The notes: a model not told the origin generated them from the letters alone. A DNA stretch of 64,000 bases from Tumebacillus flagellatus (GCF_000714935.1 NZ_JMIR01000011.1:37991-101990), one strand, 5' to 3'. Shown: positions 34,076-44,241, counted from the stretch's first letter. Made by a program: numbers and translations.

Positions 34076-35389
34076 TTATGATTTCAATTCGGCGTTTTCC
34101 GTTTTCTTCGGAAGCAATTTGAACAGCGGCAAGATCGCAAGCAAGCCGATCGTGAAGAACACAGCGCCGATCAAGTAGGTGATCGAAAGAGAGGTCAGAC
34201 CTTTCAACCAGCCCGCCAAACTCATCGAGATCACCATCATCCCGATAAACAGCGGGTTGAGGATGCCGTTGACACGCCCGATGAACGCCTCCTCGGTGGC
34301 GTTGAGCATCATCGTGTTGATGCCGATCTGGATGAACGGCATGACGAGCCCGCTCAAGAACTGCGCGGCGAGCGTGATGTAGAGGTTCGTGGAGAAGCCG
34401 ATTACCGCTACCGTCACCGCCGAGACGACCATGCCGATCGCCAGCATCATCTGCGGCGGAATCTTCTTGCCGATCGTCATCGCCATCCCTCCGCCGACGA
34501 TCATCGCGACGCCGTTGATCATCAAGAGCCATTGGATGAATTCCTTGGGCTCGCCGAGCAACTCCATGACTACGAACACGCCGAGCGGTTGAATCAACCC
34601 GACGGCGAGACCCGCCCCCACGAAGCCGCCCGCCATGCTGCGCAGCACCGGGCGCTGCATGACGTAACGCACGCCCGCTTTCATCTCTTCGCCGAGCGAG
34701 GTGGTCGTCGCCTGTTCCTCCAAGCGGTCCGGCGGAAGGAACAGCAGTGTGCCTGCCGAGAGCAAGAACGCAACGCCCATGATCCCGACCGACCAGTGGA
34801 TGCCGTACGTTTGGTAGACAAACGTGCCAAGCGACGGGCCGATGATCATGAACATCGCAAACATCGTTTGGTACATCGTCATGCCCATCTGAATCTGCTC
34901 CGCCGGGACGTGAAGCTTAAACAACTTCATCCCCGACGGCTGCGAAAACTGCGACAGAATCGCCGAGACCAGCGTCGCAAAGAAAATCACTTGCCACGTC
35001 CCCGTAAGCAACGTCAACAAGACGACAAACACCGAAATGGCGCTCAAGAAATCGCACCAGACCATCGTACGCTTCGGACGCCAGCGGTCCGCAAATGTCC
35101 CCCCGATGAAGGAGAACAGGAAAATCGGCGCAAACTCCGCCACCGAGATCAGCGAAACCGCCGTCGGGTCGTTGTTCGTTTTTTCCATGACGTACAACAA
35201 CACCGCGAAGTTTCGAACCCAGATGCCGAGCTGCAAGAACAACCCGGACATCAAGATGGCCCGCACAAAGCGATTGCGGAAGAACTCTCCCATGCTTGCT
35301 TTGCCCGGTTGCCCCGCACTTCCCGTACCGGAGCTTTCCAGATCTGTACGTTCCACACTTGCACTTTCCATACTGCTGTTGGTACTCAA
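34076..35389 (-). CDS. MFS transporter (enterobactin-exporter/MacAB-like drug efflux type)
   Basis: 437 aa with twelve predicted helices, MFS_3/MFS_1 type. The loop motif GTFADRWRPKRTMVWCDF (motif A, G-x3-D-R) follows helix 2. A Ser/Thr-rich tail of 35 residues precedes the first helix. I start at TTG 35389, 7 nt after GGAGGGG; ATG 35371 is an alternative. Likely a drug or metabolite exporter; the substrate is unknown. Confidence 0.85.
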   Translation of the reverse strand: MSTNSSMESASVERTDLESSGTGSAGQPGKASMGEFFRNRFVRAILMSGLFLQLGIWVRNFAVLLYVMEKTNNDPTAVSLISVAEFAPIFLFSFIGGTFADRWRPKRTMVWCDFLSAISVFVVLLTLLTGTWQVIFFATLVSAILSQFSQPSGMKLFKLHVPAEQIQMGMTMYQTMFAMFMIIGPSLGTFVYQTYGIHWSVGIMGVAFLLSAGTLLFLPPDRLEEQATTTSLGEEMKAGVRYVMQRPVLRSMAGGFVGAGLAVGLIQPLGVFVVMELLGEPKEFIQWLLMINGVAMIVGGGMAMTIGKKIPPQMMLAIGMVVSAVTVAVIGFSTNLYITLAAQFLSGLVMPFIQIGINTMMLNATEEAFIGRVNGILNPLFIGMMVISMSLAGWLKGLTSLSITYLIGAVFFTIGLLAILPLFKLLPKKTENAELKS

Positions 35390-35497
35390 CCTGATCCCCC
35401 TCCTCACCTGCATGTCGATCTCTCTCTGATCCTCACTCAGTTTACCAGATGGAGGGAACTTCGCAATCCAACTTGAGACGGAGGAGTTGACTCCGCC

Positions 35498-36466
35498 CTA
35501 AGCCCGCAAACGCTCCGCCAATCCGGCAAGGAACGTCAGCATGAATTGCACGGTCATCCGCGTGGTCAAGTTCCGCACGTCCACCGTCGGATCAAACTCC
35601 ACGAAGTCGATCCCCTGCACCTGCGGCAACTGTCCCAAGCGATACAGCGCATCGAGTGCGTCCCAAGGGTTCATCCCGCCTGTGCCGACCGCCGGACAGC
35701 CCGGCGCGTACGCTTGGTCGATCACATCGACGTCAAACGAAACGAACAGCGCCTCCGTCCCGTCGCCCGCCAATTCCAGCGCTTGGTCGAGCACCGCGTC
35801 GATGCCCAGTCGCCGTACATCGCGGGACGTGAAGATGTGCACGCCGTGCCTTTTCACATAGTCGTGATACGCCTTGGAATTCATGAAGCCGCGGATGCCG
35901 ATCTGCACGATGTGGCGGCCTTCGACCACGCCCGATTCCAGCAGCCCGCGAAACGGCGTGCCGTTGGTGGGGCCGCCGTCTTCGAGGTTGCGCACGTCAT
36001 GGTGCGCGTCGAAATGGAGGATGCCGATTCTCTTCCCCGGATAGCGGGCGGCAAACGCTTGGATCGACGGACAGGAAGTCGAGTGATCGCCGCCGATGAG
36101 GATCGGTACGAGGTGCGGCTGTTGCTCGTACAGCGCCTGCAACCCCTCTTGGATGCGGCGGTGGCACTCGCGGATGTCGGTCGGGTGCATCTGGATGTCG
36201 CCCAAGTCGCGGACAGGCAACGTCTGCAGGTCGACGCCGTACTCCAAGCTGTACGTCGTGAACGATTTAAACGCGGCGCGCACGGCGGCCGGCGTCGTCG
36301 AAGCACCGGAGTGCGAAATCGACGGTTTGGAGAGCGGCAGGCCGATCAGCCCCGCCTGGATCGCTTCCACACCGTCCCACTGGGTGAGCCAGTGCGCGAC
36401 TTTGGTTTCCATATGATCGCGAAACGCCGCTTGCTCCGGCGTTTTCAGGAACGGAATCTCGCTCAT
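35498..36466 (-). CDS. hutG: Formimidoylglutamase HutG (ureohydrolase family)
   Basis: 322 aa. Hydrolyses N-formimino-L-glutamate to glutamate and formamide, the last step of histidine breakdown. Mn-binding motifs of the arginase/agmatinase fold are intact: GGDHS, DAHHDVR and SFDVDVIDQAYAPG. The family alone would allow agmatinase, but its place at the end of hutHUI decides for HutG. The start overlaps the hutI stop (ATGA). Confidence 0.9.
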   Translation of the reverse strand: MSEIPFLKTPEQAAFRDHMETKVAHWLTQWDGVEAIQAGLIGLPLSKPSISHSGASTTPAAVRAAFKSFTTYSLEYGVDLQTLPVRDLGDIQMHPTDIRECHRRIQEGLQALYEQQPHLVPILIGGDHSTSCPSIQAFAARYPGKRIGILHFDAHHDVRNLEDGGPTNGTPFRGLLESGVVEGRHIVQIGIRGFMNSKAYHDYVKRHGVHIFTSRDVRRLGIDAVLDQALELAGDGTEALFVSFDVDVIDQAYAPGCPAVGTGGMNPWDALDALYRLGQLPQVQGIDFVEFDPTVDVRNLTTRMTVQFMLTFLAGLAERLRA

Positions 36467-37761
36467 GCGTTCACCACCCCGCGCTCCCACACGACGACGC
36501 GTCCGCTCTTGATCACGCCAAACGTGTGGTTGATGCCGAAGTGATACGGCAGGTACGCCAGATTCGGCGCGTCAAAAATGGCGAGGTCCGCCGCCTTGCC
36601 CGCTTCAATCGTCCCGATCTCAAAGCCGCGTCCCAGCGCGTTGGCCGCGTTGATCGTGCAAGCGGTCAAGATCTCTTCCGGTGTCATCTTGAGGTTCAAC
36701 GACGCAAGCGAGATGATCAACTGCATCGATTCCGTCGGGCTCGAACCGGGGTTGTAGTCGGTGGACAGCGCCACCGGCAGTTCGTACTTGTCGATCATGT
36801 CGCGGGCGCGGGCGTGTTGGATCAAGCCGAGGTTGAAAGAAGTCCCCGGCAACAAGACTGGGATCACCCCGGCGTTCGCCATCTCCGCCAACCCTTCATC
36901 GGACGCCGCCAACAAGTGCTCCGCCGAAATCGCTCCGACTTCCCCCGCCAATTGCGCCCCGCCGAGCGAGACGATCTCGTCGGCGTGGATTTTCGGGATC
37001 AAGCCGTTGCGCTTGCCTTCCATCAAGATACGGCGCGACTGTTCCACGGAAAAAACACCCTGTTCGCAGAACACGTCGCAGAATTCCGCCAAGCCTTCGT
37101 CGGTGACGCGCGGGAGCATCTCGTTCACGATCAGGTCGACGAACTCGTCTTCGCGGCCCTTGTACTCCGGAGGTACGGCGTGCGCGCCCATGAACGTCGA
37201 GACGAGATCGAGCGGATGCGCTTCGTGGAGGCGTCGAGCGACGCGCAACTGCTTGAGTTCGTCGTCCACCGTCAGGCCGTAGCCGCTTTTCGCTTCGATG
37301 GTGGTCACGCCTTGGAGCATCATCTCGTTGAGGCTTTTCAGCGCTTTGGTGTAGAGTTCATCCTCGGTGGCTTTGCGCGTGGCGGTGACGGTGCTGAGGA
37401 TGCCGCCGCCCATCGCGAGGATTTCCAAGTACGGCACGCCGGAGCGCTTCAACGCCAATTCGTGCTCGCGGGAGCCGCCGTGCACGAGGTGCGTGTGCGG
37501 ATCGACGAGACCCGGCGTGACGAGACGTCCGCCGGCGTCGACGGAGGTGACGATTTCCGAGCCCGCGCTTTGCAAAGCGTTGCGCACTTCCTCTTCCGTG
37601 CCGACGACCGCGATGCGCCCGCCGGCGATAGCGACCGCCGCTTGTTCCATGACCTGAATGTCTTTCATCGCGTTCCCGCCGCGCGGGTGGTTGCCGAGCG
37701 GCGTGACGAGCGTGCCGATGTTATGAAGCAGAACATCGACGCGGTGGGGGATTTTTTTCAT
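36463..37761 (-). CDS. hutI: Imidazolonepropionase
   Basis: 432 aa metal-dependent amidohydrolase that opens imidazolone-5-propionate to formiminoglutamate. The N-terminal metal site DPHTHLVHGG and the downstream KSGYGL, HAD and STDYNPGS segments match HutI. Third gene of hutHUIG, 32 bp after hutU. Confidence 0.95.
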   Translation of the reverse strand: MKKIPHRVDVLLHNIGTLVTPLGNHPRGGNAMKDIQVMEQAAVAIAGGRIAVVGTEEEVRNALQSAGSEIVTSVDAGGRLVTPGLVDPHTHLVHGGSREHELALKRSGVPYLEILAMGGGILSTVTATRKATEDELYTKALKSLNEMMLQGVTTIEAKSGYGLTVDDELKQLRVARRLHEAHPLDLVSTFMGAHAVPPEYKGREDEFVDLIVNEMLPRVTDEGLAEFCDVFCEQGVFSVEQSRRILMEGKRNGLIPKIHADEIVSLGGAQLAGEVGAISAEHLLAASDEGLAEMANAGVIPVLLPGTSFNLGLIQHARARDMIDKYELPVALSTDYNPGSSPTESMQLIISLASLNLKMTPEEILTACTINAANALGRGFEIGTIEAGKAADLAIFDAPNLAYLPYHFGINHTFGVIKSGRVVVWERGVVNA

Positions 37762-37793
37762 GAGGGTCCCTGCCTTTCTGTTTCGTGGGCGTT

Positions 37794-39461
37794 CTACGCT
37801 TGGTCGCGCATCGGGATGCGGACGCCGTGCTTTTCTGCCGATTCAATCGCTTCGTCGTATCCGGCGTCGACGTGGCGGATGATGCCCATGCCCGGGTCGG
37901 ACGTCAGCACCGCTTGCAGGCGCTCGGCCGCAGCGTCAGTGCCGTCCGCGACGACGACCATGCCCGCATGCAGCGAATAGCCCATGCCCACGCCGCCGCC
38001 GTGGTGGACGGAGACCCAAGAAGCGCCCGCCGACGTGTTGATCAGCGCGTTGAGGATCGCCCAGTCGCCGACCGCGTCGGAGCCGTCCTTCATCGCTTCC
38101 GTTTCACGGTTCGGGGACGCGACGGAACCGCAGTCGAGGTGGTCGCGGCCGATGACGATCGGGGCTTTCAGTTCACCGTTTTTCACCATCTCGTTGATCG
38201 CGAGGCCGAATTTGGCGCGTTCGCCGTAGCCGAGCCAGCAGATGCGCGCCGGGAGACCTTGGAACGCGACGCGCTCGCCCGCCATCGTGATCCAGCGGCG
38301 CAGGTGGTCGTTCTCCGGGAAGAGCTTCAGCACGAGTTCGTCCGTTTTGCGAATGTCTTCCGGGTCGCCGGAGAGCGCCGCCCAGCGGAACGGGCCTTTG
38401 CCTTCGCAGAACAGCGGGCGGATGTACGCCGGAACGAAGCCCGGGAAGTTGAACGCGTCCTCCACCCCTTCGTCAAACGCCACTTGGCGGATGTTGTTGC
38501 CGTAGTCGAACACGACGGAGCCCATCTTCTGCAGGTCGAGCATCGCTTGGACATGCTTCGCCATGCTGGCTTTGGACAGTTGGACGTAACGCTCCGGGTC
38601 GGACGTGCGCAGTTCAGCCGCTTGCTCAAGCGTATAGCCCGCCGGGATGTAGCCGACCAACGGATCGTGCGCGGAAGTTTGATCGGTGACGAAGTCCGGT
38701 TTGATCCCGCGGTCGACAAACTCCGGGAAGATCTCCGCCGCGTTGCCGAGCAGCCCGATGGAGAGCGCCTTGCCCGCTTGTTTTGCTTCGTCTGCCAGTT
38801 TCAGCGCTTCGTCCAGCGTTTCCGCCAGCACGTCGCAGTAGCGGTGCTGGATGCGGCGCTCAATGCGGGTGCGGTCGACTTCCACGGCGATGACCACGCC
38901 GTCGTTCATCGTGACCGCCAGCGGTTGCGCGCCGCCCATGCCGCCAAGTCCGGCGGTGAGCGTCAACGTGCCGCGAAGCGTGCCGCCGCTGTGTTGGCGC
39001 GCCGCTTCGGCGAACGTTTCATAGGTGCCTTGCAAGATGCCTTGCGTGCCGATGTAAATCCAAGAGCCCGCGGTCATCTGGCCGTACATCATCAGCCCTT
39101 TTTGCTCCAGTTCGCGGAAGTGCTCCCAGTTCGCCCACGCCGGGACGAGCACGGAGTTCGACAGCAGGACGCGCGGCGCTCTTTCGTGCGTTTTGAACAC
39201 ACCGACCGGCTTGCCCGATTGCACCAGCAGGGTTTCGTCGCTTTCCAGACGCTGCAGTTCGCGCACGATCGCGTCGTAGGACGGCCAGTTGCGCGCCGCT
39301 TTGCCGATGCCGCCGTAGACGACGAGGTCTTCCGGACGTTCCGCGACTTCCGGGTCGAGGTTGTTCATCAGCATGCGCATCGCAGCTTCTTGCACCCAGC
39401 CTTTGCAGTGCAGGTCGGTGCCGCGCGGAGCGCGGATGGTGCGTTTTTGTTCGGTGGTCAT
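37794..39461 (-). CDS. hutU: Urocanate hydratase
   Basis: 555 aa NAD-dependent enzyme that hydrates urocanate to imidazolonepropionate. Start [22 protein letters not shown] is typical (shortened: [13 protein letters not shown]), NAD-binding [12 protein letters not shown] and the C-terminal [11 protein letters not shown] motifs are present. Length equals that of Bacillus HutU. Second gene of the operon. Confidence 0.97.
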   Translation of the reverse strand: MTTEQKRTIRAPRGTDLHCKGWVQEAAMRMLMNNLDPEVAERPEDLVVYGGIGKAARNWPSYDAIVRELQRLESDETLLVQSGKPVGVFKTHERAPRVLLSNSVLVPAWANWEHFRELEQKGLMMYGQMTAGSWIYIGTQGILQGTYETFAEAARQHSGGTLRGTLTLTAGLGGMGGAQPLAVTMNDGVVIAVEVDRTRIERRIQHRYCDVLAETLDEALKLADEAKQAGKALSIGLLGNAAEIFPEFVDRGIKPDFVTDQTSAHDPLVGYIPAGYTLEQAAELRTSDPERYVQLSKASMAKHVQAMLDLQKMGSVVFDYGNNIRQVAFDEGVEDAFNFPGFVPAYIRPLFCEGKGPFRWAALSGDPEDIRKTDELVLKLFPENDHLRRWITMAGERVAFQGLPARICWLGYGERAKFGLAINEMVKNGELKAPIVIGRDHLDCGSVASPNRETEAMKDGSDAVGDWAILNALINTSAGASWVSVHHGGGVGMGYSLHAGMVVVADGTDAAAERLQAVLTSDPGMGIIRHVDAGYDEAIESAEKHGVRIPMRDQA

Positions 39462-39511
39462 AAGAGATTCCTCCTTGGGAGTTGGATGATGCGGGTTGGG
39501 TTGTTTTTTTC

Positions 39512-41050
39512 TTAAAAAAGCGGGCCGCTGATGCGTTCGACTTCCGCCTGCCAGCGGCCGAGCAGGAGCTCTTGCGCCACTCGCTCGATGTCAGCGCTGG
39601 TGGAGCGGTCGGTGAGCACAGGCGGCACGACGGCGCGTACTTGGTCGTAGAGTTTGCGGGTGGCGGGCGCGAGGCCGTCCGCTCCGACGAACTCAGCCGC
39701 TTCGGCGGCGCAAATCAATTCGATGGCGAGCACTTTCGCGGTGTTCGCCACGACCAGATCGGCGTGGCGGGCGGCGGTGGTGCCCATCGAGACGTGATCT
39801 TCTTGGTTGGCGGACGACGGGATGGAGTCGACGCTGGCGGGATGAGCCAGCACTTTGTTCTCCGAGACCAGCGACGCCGCGACGTATTGCGGAATCATCA
39901 TGCCCGAGGCGATGCCGGGGTTGTGGCTGAGAAACGCGGGCAATGCAGAGAGCGCCGGGTTGACGAGGCGCTCCGTGCGCCGCTCGGCGATGTTGGCGAG
40001 TTCCGCCACGCCGATTTTGAGAAAGTCCATCGCAAACGCGATCGGCTGCCCGTGGAAGTTGCCGCCGGAGATGACTTTGCCCTGCTCCGTGAAGAGCAGC
40101 GGGTTGTCGGTGGCGGCGTTGATTTCGATGTCGAGCTTCTCGCCCGTGTACTTCAGCACTTGGCGCGTCGCGCCGTGCACTTGCGGCAAGCAGCGCAGCG
40201 AGTACGCGTCCTGCACGCGGATTTCGCCCGGCTCGGTCGTCAAGCGGCTCCCCGCAAGCAGCGCGCGCAAGTTCGCCGCCACGCCGATCTGTTCCGGGTA
40301 CGGGCGCACGAGGTGCACGTCCTCGTCAAACGCCGCCGGGATGCCGCGCAGCACTTCGGTGGTCAACGCCGCGATCATGTCGGCCGCCTTCGCCAAGCGA
40401 AGCGCTTTCACGTAGGCGAGCGTGCCGATGGAAGTCATCGCTTGCGTGCCGTTGATCAGCGCGAGCCCTTCCTTGGCTTGCAGCGTAATCGGCGTAAGTC
40501 CCGCTTTGGCGAGGGCTGCGTCCGCCGGGAGACGCTCTCCTTGGTAATACGCCTCCCCTTCGCCCATGAGAACCAGCGCGAGGTGCGAGAGCGGCGCGAG
40601 GTCGCCGCTTGCGCCAAGCGAGCCCTGCGACGGCACGACAGGGTGCACGCCGTGGTTCAAGCAGTCGATCAGCAGTTGCAGCGTCTCCGGTCGGATGCCG
40701 GAGTAGCCCTTCACCAGCGCATTGGCGCGGAGCATCATCAAAGCGCGCACGGTCGGTTCGGGGAGCGGTTCGCCTACCGCGCAGGCATGGCTGCGAATCA
40801 AGTTCGCTTGCAGCTCTTCAGCGTCCTGCGGCGAGATGTGCACATCGCTGAACTTGCCGAATCCGGTCGTCACGCCATAGACGACCTTGCCGGACGCCAC
40901 CAAGTCCTCCACCATCCGGCGGCATTCCGCCACTCGTACCCAAGTCTCGTCGCCGACGGTGACCTTGGCTCCTTCCCAAGCGACGCGCGCGACCTCATCG
41001 GCCGTCACCGTCGCTCCGTTCAGCTCCACATCTTGAATGTTGATCATCAT
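39512..41050 (-). CDS. hutH: Histidine ammonia-lyase
   Basis: 512 aa. Removes ammonia from histidine to give urocanate. The Ala-Ser-Gly triad that forms the MIO cofactor is at about residue 148 in [14 protein letters not shown], and [10 protein letters not shown] is present near the N-terminus. I start at the first ATG of [10 protein letters not shown] after AAAGGGGAAAG. First gene of hutHUIG; a strong hairpin lies 30 nt upstream in its leader. hutP is not seen in the window. Confidence 0.96.
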   Translation of the reverse strand: MMINIQDVELNGATVTADEVARVAWEGAKVTVGDETWVRVAECRRMVEDLVASGKVVYGVTTGFGKFSDVHISPQDAEELQANLIRSHACAVGEPLPEPTVRALMMLRANALVKGYSGIRPETLQLLIDCLNHGVHPVVPSQGSLGASGDLAPLSHLALVLMGEGEAYYQGERLPADAALAKAGLTPITLQAKEGLALINGTQAMTSIGTLAYVKALRLAKAADMIAALTTEVLRGIPAAFDEDVHLVRPYPEQIGVAANLRALLAGSRLTTEPGEIRVQDAYSLRCLPQVHGATRQVLKYTGEKLDIEINAATDNPLLFTEQGKVISGGNFHGQPIAFAMDFLKIGVAELANIAERRTERLVNPALSALPAFLSHNPGIASGMMIPQYVAASLVSENKVLAHPASVDSIPSSANQEDHVSMGTTAARHADLVVANTAKVLAIELICAAEAAEFVGADGLAPATRKLYDQVRAVVPPVLTDRSTSADIERVAQELLLGRWQAEVERISGPLF

Positions 41051-41079
41051 GTCTTTCCCCTTTCTTGCTTTAGCAAAAG

Positions 41080-41121
41080 AAAGGGACTGGGCGGAAGTCC
41101 TTGCTTCCACTCAGTCCCTTT
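41080..41121 (-). promoter_or_regulatory. Leader hairpin of the hut operon (candidate attenuator)
   Basis: AAAGGGACTG-3 nt-GGAAG pairs with CTTCC-3 nt-CAGTCCCTTT around a 6-nt loop. On the minus strand it is followed by CTTTTGCT and lies 30 nt before hutH. It looks like an intrinsic terminator inside the 5' leader, as in hutP-controlled Bacillus hut mRNA. Confidence 0.6.
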
Positions 41122-41246
41122 GAAAAAAGAATCGCGTATGCGGTTGTCCGGTATTCAAATGCCGATGCCCGTGCAAATGGCTTCCGATGCAGTTCCTCAT
41201 CGCGATCCCTCACTTTTGTAAGATTTGATAGTTCTTGAATATTCAC

Positions 41247-41276
41247 ATTCTCGCTGATCGGTTCCGTTCTTGTCAA
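41247..41276 (-). promoter_or_regulatory. Candidate hut operon promoter
   Basis: On the minus strand TTGACA (41271-41276), 18 bp, GAGAAT (41247-41252). Gives a leader of about 190 nt that contains the hairpin. The -10 is imperfect. Confidence 0.4.
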
Positions 41277-41329
41277 GGTTGTATGGTAAAGTGGTAGTAT
41301 GCAGAAATCCATTGCAGGGAGGTTTTTCG

Positions 41330-41854
41330 ATGCGTTTGCAAGGCAAGAACGTGATTCAGTTGGTCGAGCATGAGTTTGAAGATTTGGAACTGTGGTACCC
41401 GGTGCTGCGTTTGCGCGAAGAGGGCGCAACGGTACATATCGTCGGGCCGAAAGCCAGGGAGACGTACACAGGCAAGTACGGCGTGCCGATTCAGTCCGAC
41501 TTCGCGCATGAAGACGTGCAGGCGGCCGATTACGACGGCATCCTCGTGCCAGGCGGCTGGGCACCGGATAAGATTCGCCGCTATCCGGAAGCGCTGCAGC
41601 TCGTGCGCGAGATGCACGAAGCGAAGAAGCCGATCGGGCAGATTTGCCACGCGGGGTGGGTGTTGATCTCCGCGAAGATTCTGCAAGGGGTCAACGTCAC
41701 GTCCACCCCCGGCATTCGCGACGACATGGAGAACGCCGGCGCGATCTGGTTCGACGAGCCGGTCGTCGTCGACGGGCACATCATCTCCTCCCGCCGCCCG
41801 CCGGATTTGCCGCCGTATGCGAAGGCGTTTGCCGACGCGCTGGCTGGAGAGTAA
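41330..41854 (+). CDS. DJ-1/PfpI-family protein
   Basis: 174 aa, PfpI/YfkM type. The nucleophile Cys is in GQICHAGW (about 105) with His next to it, and an acidic residue is in the N-terminal EHEFEDLELWYP. Members act as deglycases, chaperones or cysteine peptidases; activity cannot be chosen. ATG 41330 follows AGGGAGG. Single gene with its own terminator. Confidence 0.9.
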   Translation: MRLQGKNVIQLVEHEFEDLELWYPVLRLREEGATVHIVGPKARETYTGKYGVPIQSDFAHEDVQAADYDGILVPGGWAPDKIRRYPEALQLVREMHEAKKPIGQICHAGWVLISAKILQGVNVTSTPGIRDDMENAGAIWFDEPVVVDGHIISSRRPPDLPPYAKAFADALAGE

Positions 41855-41866
41855 GACGACCCGCAC

Positions 41867-41900
41867 GAAAAAGCCCTTCGCACATGCAAAGGGCTTTTGC
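41867..41900 (+). terminator. Terminator of the PfpI-like gene
   Basis: AAAAAGCCCTT, 9-nt loop, AAGGGCTTTT. Confidence 0.85.
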
Positions 41901-41912
41901 TTTTTTCCGCGC

Positions 41913-41948
41913 AAAAAAACAACCGAGCTCCACGGGGAACTCGGGTTG
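41913..41948 (-). terminator. Terminator of the nreABC operon
   Basis: CAACCCGAGTT...AGCTCGGTTG on the minus strand followed by T7, 16 bp after the nreC stop. Confidence 0.85.
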
Positions 41949-41963
41949 GTTGTCGGTTCATTT

Positions 41964-42620
41964 TTATTCGAAATCGAGCAAGCCCTTCTTGAGCGCATAA
42001 CGCACCAGTTCCGGGCGGGTCTTCATGTGCAGTTTCTCCATGATCTTCGCTTTGTGCGACTCGACCGTTTTGACGGAGACGATCAGCTTCTCGGCGATCT
42101 CCTTGTTCGCGTAGCCCTTGGCGATCAGCACGAGGATCTCTTGCTCGCGGTCGGTGAGCACTTGAAAGCGCTCCACGTCCTCGCCGCGGTGCACGCGCTG
42201 CAGAAATTCCGAAATCAGCGACTTGGTCGCGCTCGGATGCAGATACGCCGCACCGGAATGAATGGTGCGGATGGCGTTCAGCAGGTCGTTGTCCGGAGCG
42301 CTTTTCAACAGATACCCCGACGCGCCCGCTTGCAGGAGCCGGAACAAGTATTCCTCGTCGTCGTGCATGGTCAAAATGAGGATGTCGATCTCCGGCGCCG
42401 CTTCTTTGAGCCGCGTCGTCGCCGACAAACCGTTCTCTCCCGGCGGCATGCTGAGGTCCATCAGCACGATGTCCGGACGCAGTTCAAGCGCTTTGTCAAA
42501 CGCTTCTCCTCCGTCCGCAGCCGTCCCGATCACGTCCATGTCCGGCTGGTTGTTCAACAGCATCGAAAGTCCGGAACGAACGATGGCGTGATCATCCGCG
42601 ATCAGCAATCGGATGGACAT
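41964..42620 (-). CDS. nreC: NarL/LuxR-family response regulator NreC
   Basis: 218 aa. Receiver domain with acidic pocket DDH, phospho-acceptor Asp in IVLMDLSMPPGENG (about 54) and Lys in YLLKSAP. C-terminal LuxR helix-turn-helix LTDREQEILVLIAKGYANKEIAEKL...VESHKAKIMEKL. Follows an NreB-like kinase with a 29-bp overlap; AAAGGAGG precedes ATG 42620. By analogy with Staphylococcus it would activate nitrate/nitrite respiration genes; none of these are in the window. Confidence 0.88.
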   Translation of the reverse strand: MSIRLLIADDHAIVRSGLSMLLNNQPDMDVIGTAADGGEAFDKALELRPDIVLMDLSMPPGENGLSATTRLKEAAPEIDILILTMHDDEEYLFRLLQAGASGYLLKSAPDNDLLNAIRTIHSGAAYLHPSATKSLISEFLQRVHRGEDVERFQVLTDREQEILVLIAKGYANKEIAEKLIVSVKTVESHKAKIMEKLHMKTRPELVRYALKKGLLDFE

Positions 42621-43677
42621 AGCGCGGACCTCCTTTCTCGTCGAGCGGCACGACGACATGGATTTTCGTTCCCTGTCCCGGTGCCGCTTCTATCGTCAAC
42701 GTGCCGCCTAAGAGCGTCACGCGTTCCCGCATTCCGTATAACCCCAATCCGGTGCCTTGCACCTTGAGGTGCTGGGGATCAAATCCGACCCCGTGGTCTT
42801 CAATACACACTTCCACCCCGTCGGGTTGGTCCGCCAACCGCAGGGTGATCGAATCGGTGTCGGCGTACTTCGCCGCGTTGGTCATCGCTTCTTGGGCGAT
42901 GCGGTACAGCGCGGTCTCCACCGCAGAATCATACCGGCGGCGCTGACCGCCGATTTCAAATGTGGTGAGGATGCCGAACGTCTGCTCAAAGCGCTTCGAA
43001 TACGAACGCAACGCCGCCGCCAGCCCGAGATCGTCGAGTGCGGACGGACGCAGTTCCACAGACAGGCTCTTGACCTCTTCCAGCGTCCGCGCCGTCAACT
43101 GCTGCACTTCGTCCAGGTGCTGTCTCATGTCGTGATTGAGATCCAGTTGGTTGATGACGCGAAGTCCGACCATGATCGAGTACAGCGCTTGTCCGATCCC
43201 GTCGTGCAAGTCGCGGGAGATGCGTTTGCGCTCTTCCTCTTGGGCTTGGATGACATAGTTGGTCAACTGGCGCTGGTGACGCTCCCGTTCGGCGCGCTGC
43301 ATCTCCGAGTTGTCCCGCAAAATCACCGCGAGGGCACCCAGGCCCCCGTCTTCCGGCAAGCGCGTGGAAGATCCCGCCACCGCGATGTCTTCGCCCGATT
43401 TGGTGTGCAGATGAATCTGGAACGACGGCATCCGCAAGCGAGAGGCGAAGCAATCGATGCAAGACGATTCCTCTTGGCACGTTGCCATCCCGCGGCACAA
43501 ATCGCAGAGTGACTTTTTCCCCAACACTTCCTCTGCCATCCAGCCGGACATCCGTTCAAACGCCGGATTGACGCCGATCACGTCTCCTTTGCCATCGACG
43601 ACGAGGATCGCATCGGTCACATTCTTGAACAGCGTTTCCATAAATCGAGCCGTCTCGTTCAGCATTCGAAACCCCAA
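42592..43677 (-). CDS. nreB: Oxygen-sensing histidine kinase NreB
   Basis: 361 aa cytosolic kinase. The N-terminal PAS domain carries Cys58, Cys61, Cys73 and Cys76, in the spacing C-x2-C-x11-C-x2-C that binds the oxygen-labile [4Fe-4S] cluster of Staphylococcus NreB. A further Cys67 lies between. The HisKA_3 dimerisation helix has phospho-acceptor His158 in RDLHDGIGQ, and the ATPase domain has NAAKYA, DHGVGFD and GTGLGLYGMRER. TTG 43677 is chosen 9 nt after GGAGGGGAG; ATG 43665 is the alternative. Gene order with NreA and NreC is conserved. Confidence 0.9.
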   Translation of the reverse strand: MGFRMLNETARFMETLFKNVTDAILVVDGKGDVIGVNPAFERMSGWMAEEVLGKKSLCDLCRGMATCQEESSCIDCFASRLRMPSFQIHLHTKSGEDIAVAGSSTRLPEDGGLGALAVILRDNSEMQRAERERHQRQLTNYVIQAQEEERKRISRDLHDGIGQALYSIMVGLRVINQLDLNHDMRQHLDEVQQLTARTLEEVKSLSVELRPSALDDLGLAAALRSYSKRFEQTFGILTTFEIGGQRRRYDSAVETALYRIAQEAMTNAAKYADTDSITLRLADQPDGVEVCIEDHGVGFDPQHLKVQGTGLGLYGMRERVTLLGGTLTIEAAPGQGTKIHVVVPLDEKGGPRYVHPIADRG

Positions 43678-43701
43678 AGATCCGCACTCCCCTCCGTGAA
43701 T

Positions 43702-44142
43702 CTACACTTCACTATACACCGAGCCCAAACGTTCCGCCAGCCCGATTGCAGCGTCCACGTCAGAGGAAGAAAAGGTGCGGGGTGTGCGAGACGCCATCAG
43801 CAAAACACCGCGCACGCGCGAGCCGCACAACACCGGCACCGCCACGGCGCAACAAAGCCCCTCCGCCAATAATATCGGGTATTCCCGAGGATCATCGCCC
43901 GCTCTGGGCGTGATGCCCTCCACCGAAACCGGACGTCCAAGCGAGAAGACGCGCCCTGCGATGCCTTTGCCCGGACGCAACACGATGCGCTTGAAGCGGT
44001 CGTTGCGGTTGCCGGAAGCGTACGCCCAACGAATCTGCCCGCCTCCTTCTGGAAGCGCCAGTGCCAAGAAATCGGCGACCACTTCCGCGCGAATTCCGTC
44101 CAGTGCCTCTTGGATCTGCTCCTCCAGCCGGATCACAACCAT
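43702..44142 (-). CDS. nreA: GAF-domain nitrate receptor NreA
   Basis: 146 aa, a single GAF domain. In Staphylococcus NreA binds nitrate and controls NreB. RPGKGIAGRVFSLGRPVSVEG and the CCAVAVPVLCGSRVRGVLLMAS strand pair (shorter part VRGVLLMAS) are typical. It lies 24 bp upstream of nreB. ATG 44142 is very close to its purine-rich site, so GTG 44136 may be the true start. Nitrate binding is inferred from order and length. Confidence 0.82.
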   Translation of the reverse strand: MVVIRLEEQIQEALDGIRAEVVADFLALALPEGGGQIRWAYASGNRNDRFKRIVLRPGKGIAGRVFSLGRPVSVEGITPRAGDDPREYPILLAEGLCCAVAVPVLCGSRVRGVLLMASRTPRTFSSSDVDAAIGLAERLGSVYSEV

Positions 44143-44241
44143 CCCTCCCTTAGTATGACAACTCTTATGTCTTGCATTATACAGAGTTGCGCGGGAGAAA
44201 AAACGTAGGGAATTCCCCGATTTTGTTAGAGGCGAATCAAG

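Noticed and set aside
35440..35497. GGAGT/ACTCC inverted repeat after hutG as a terminator
   Set aside because: Stem is short and has no T tract on the minus strand.
37785..41221. Two long plus-strand frames opposite hutU and hutH
   Set aside because: Low-complexity Arg/Ala/Val/His translations typical of high-GC antisense frames; the hut genes on the minus strand are certain.
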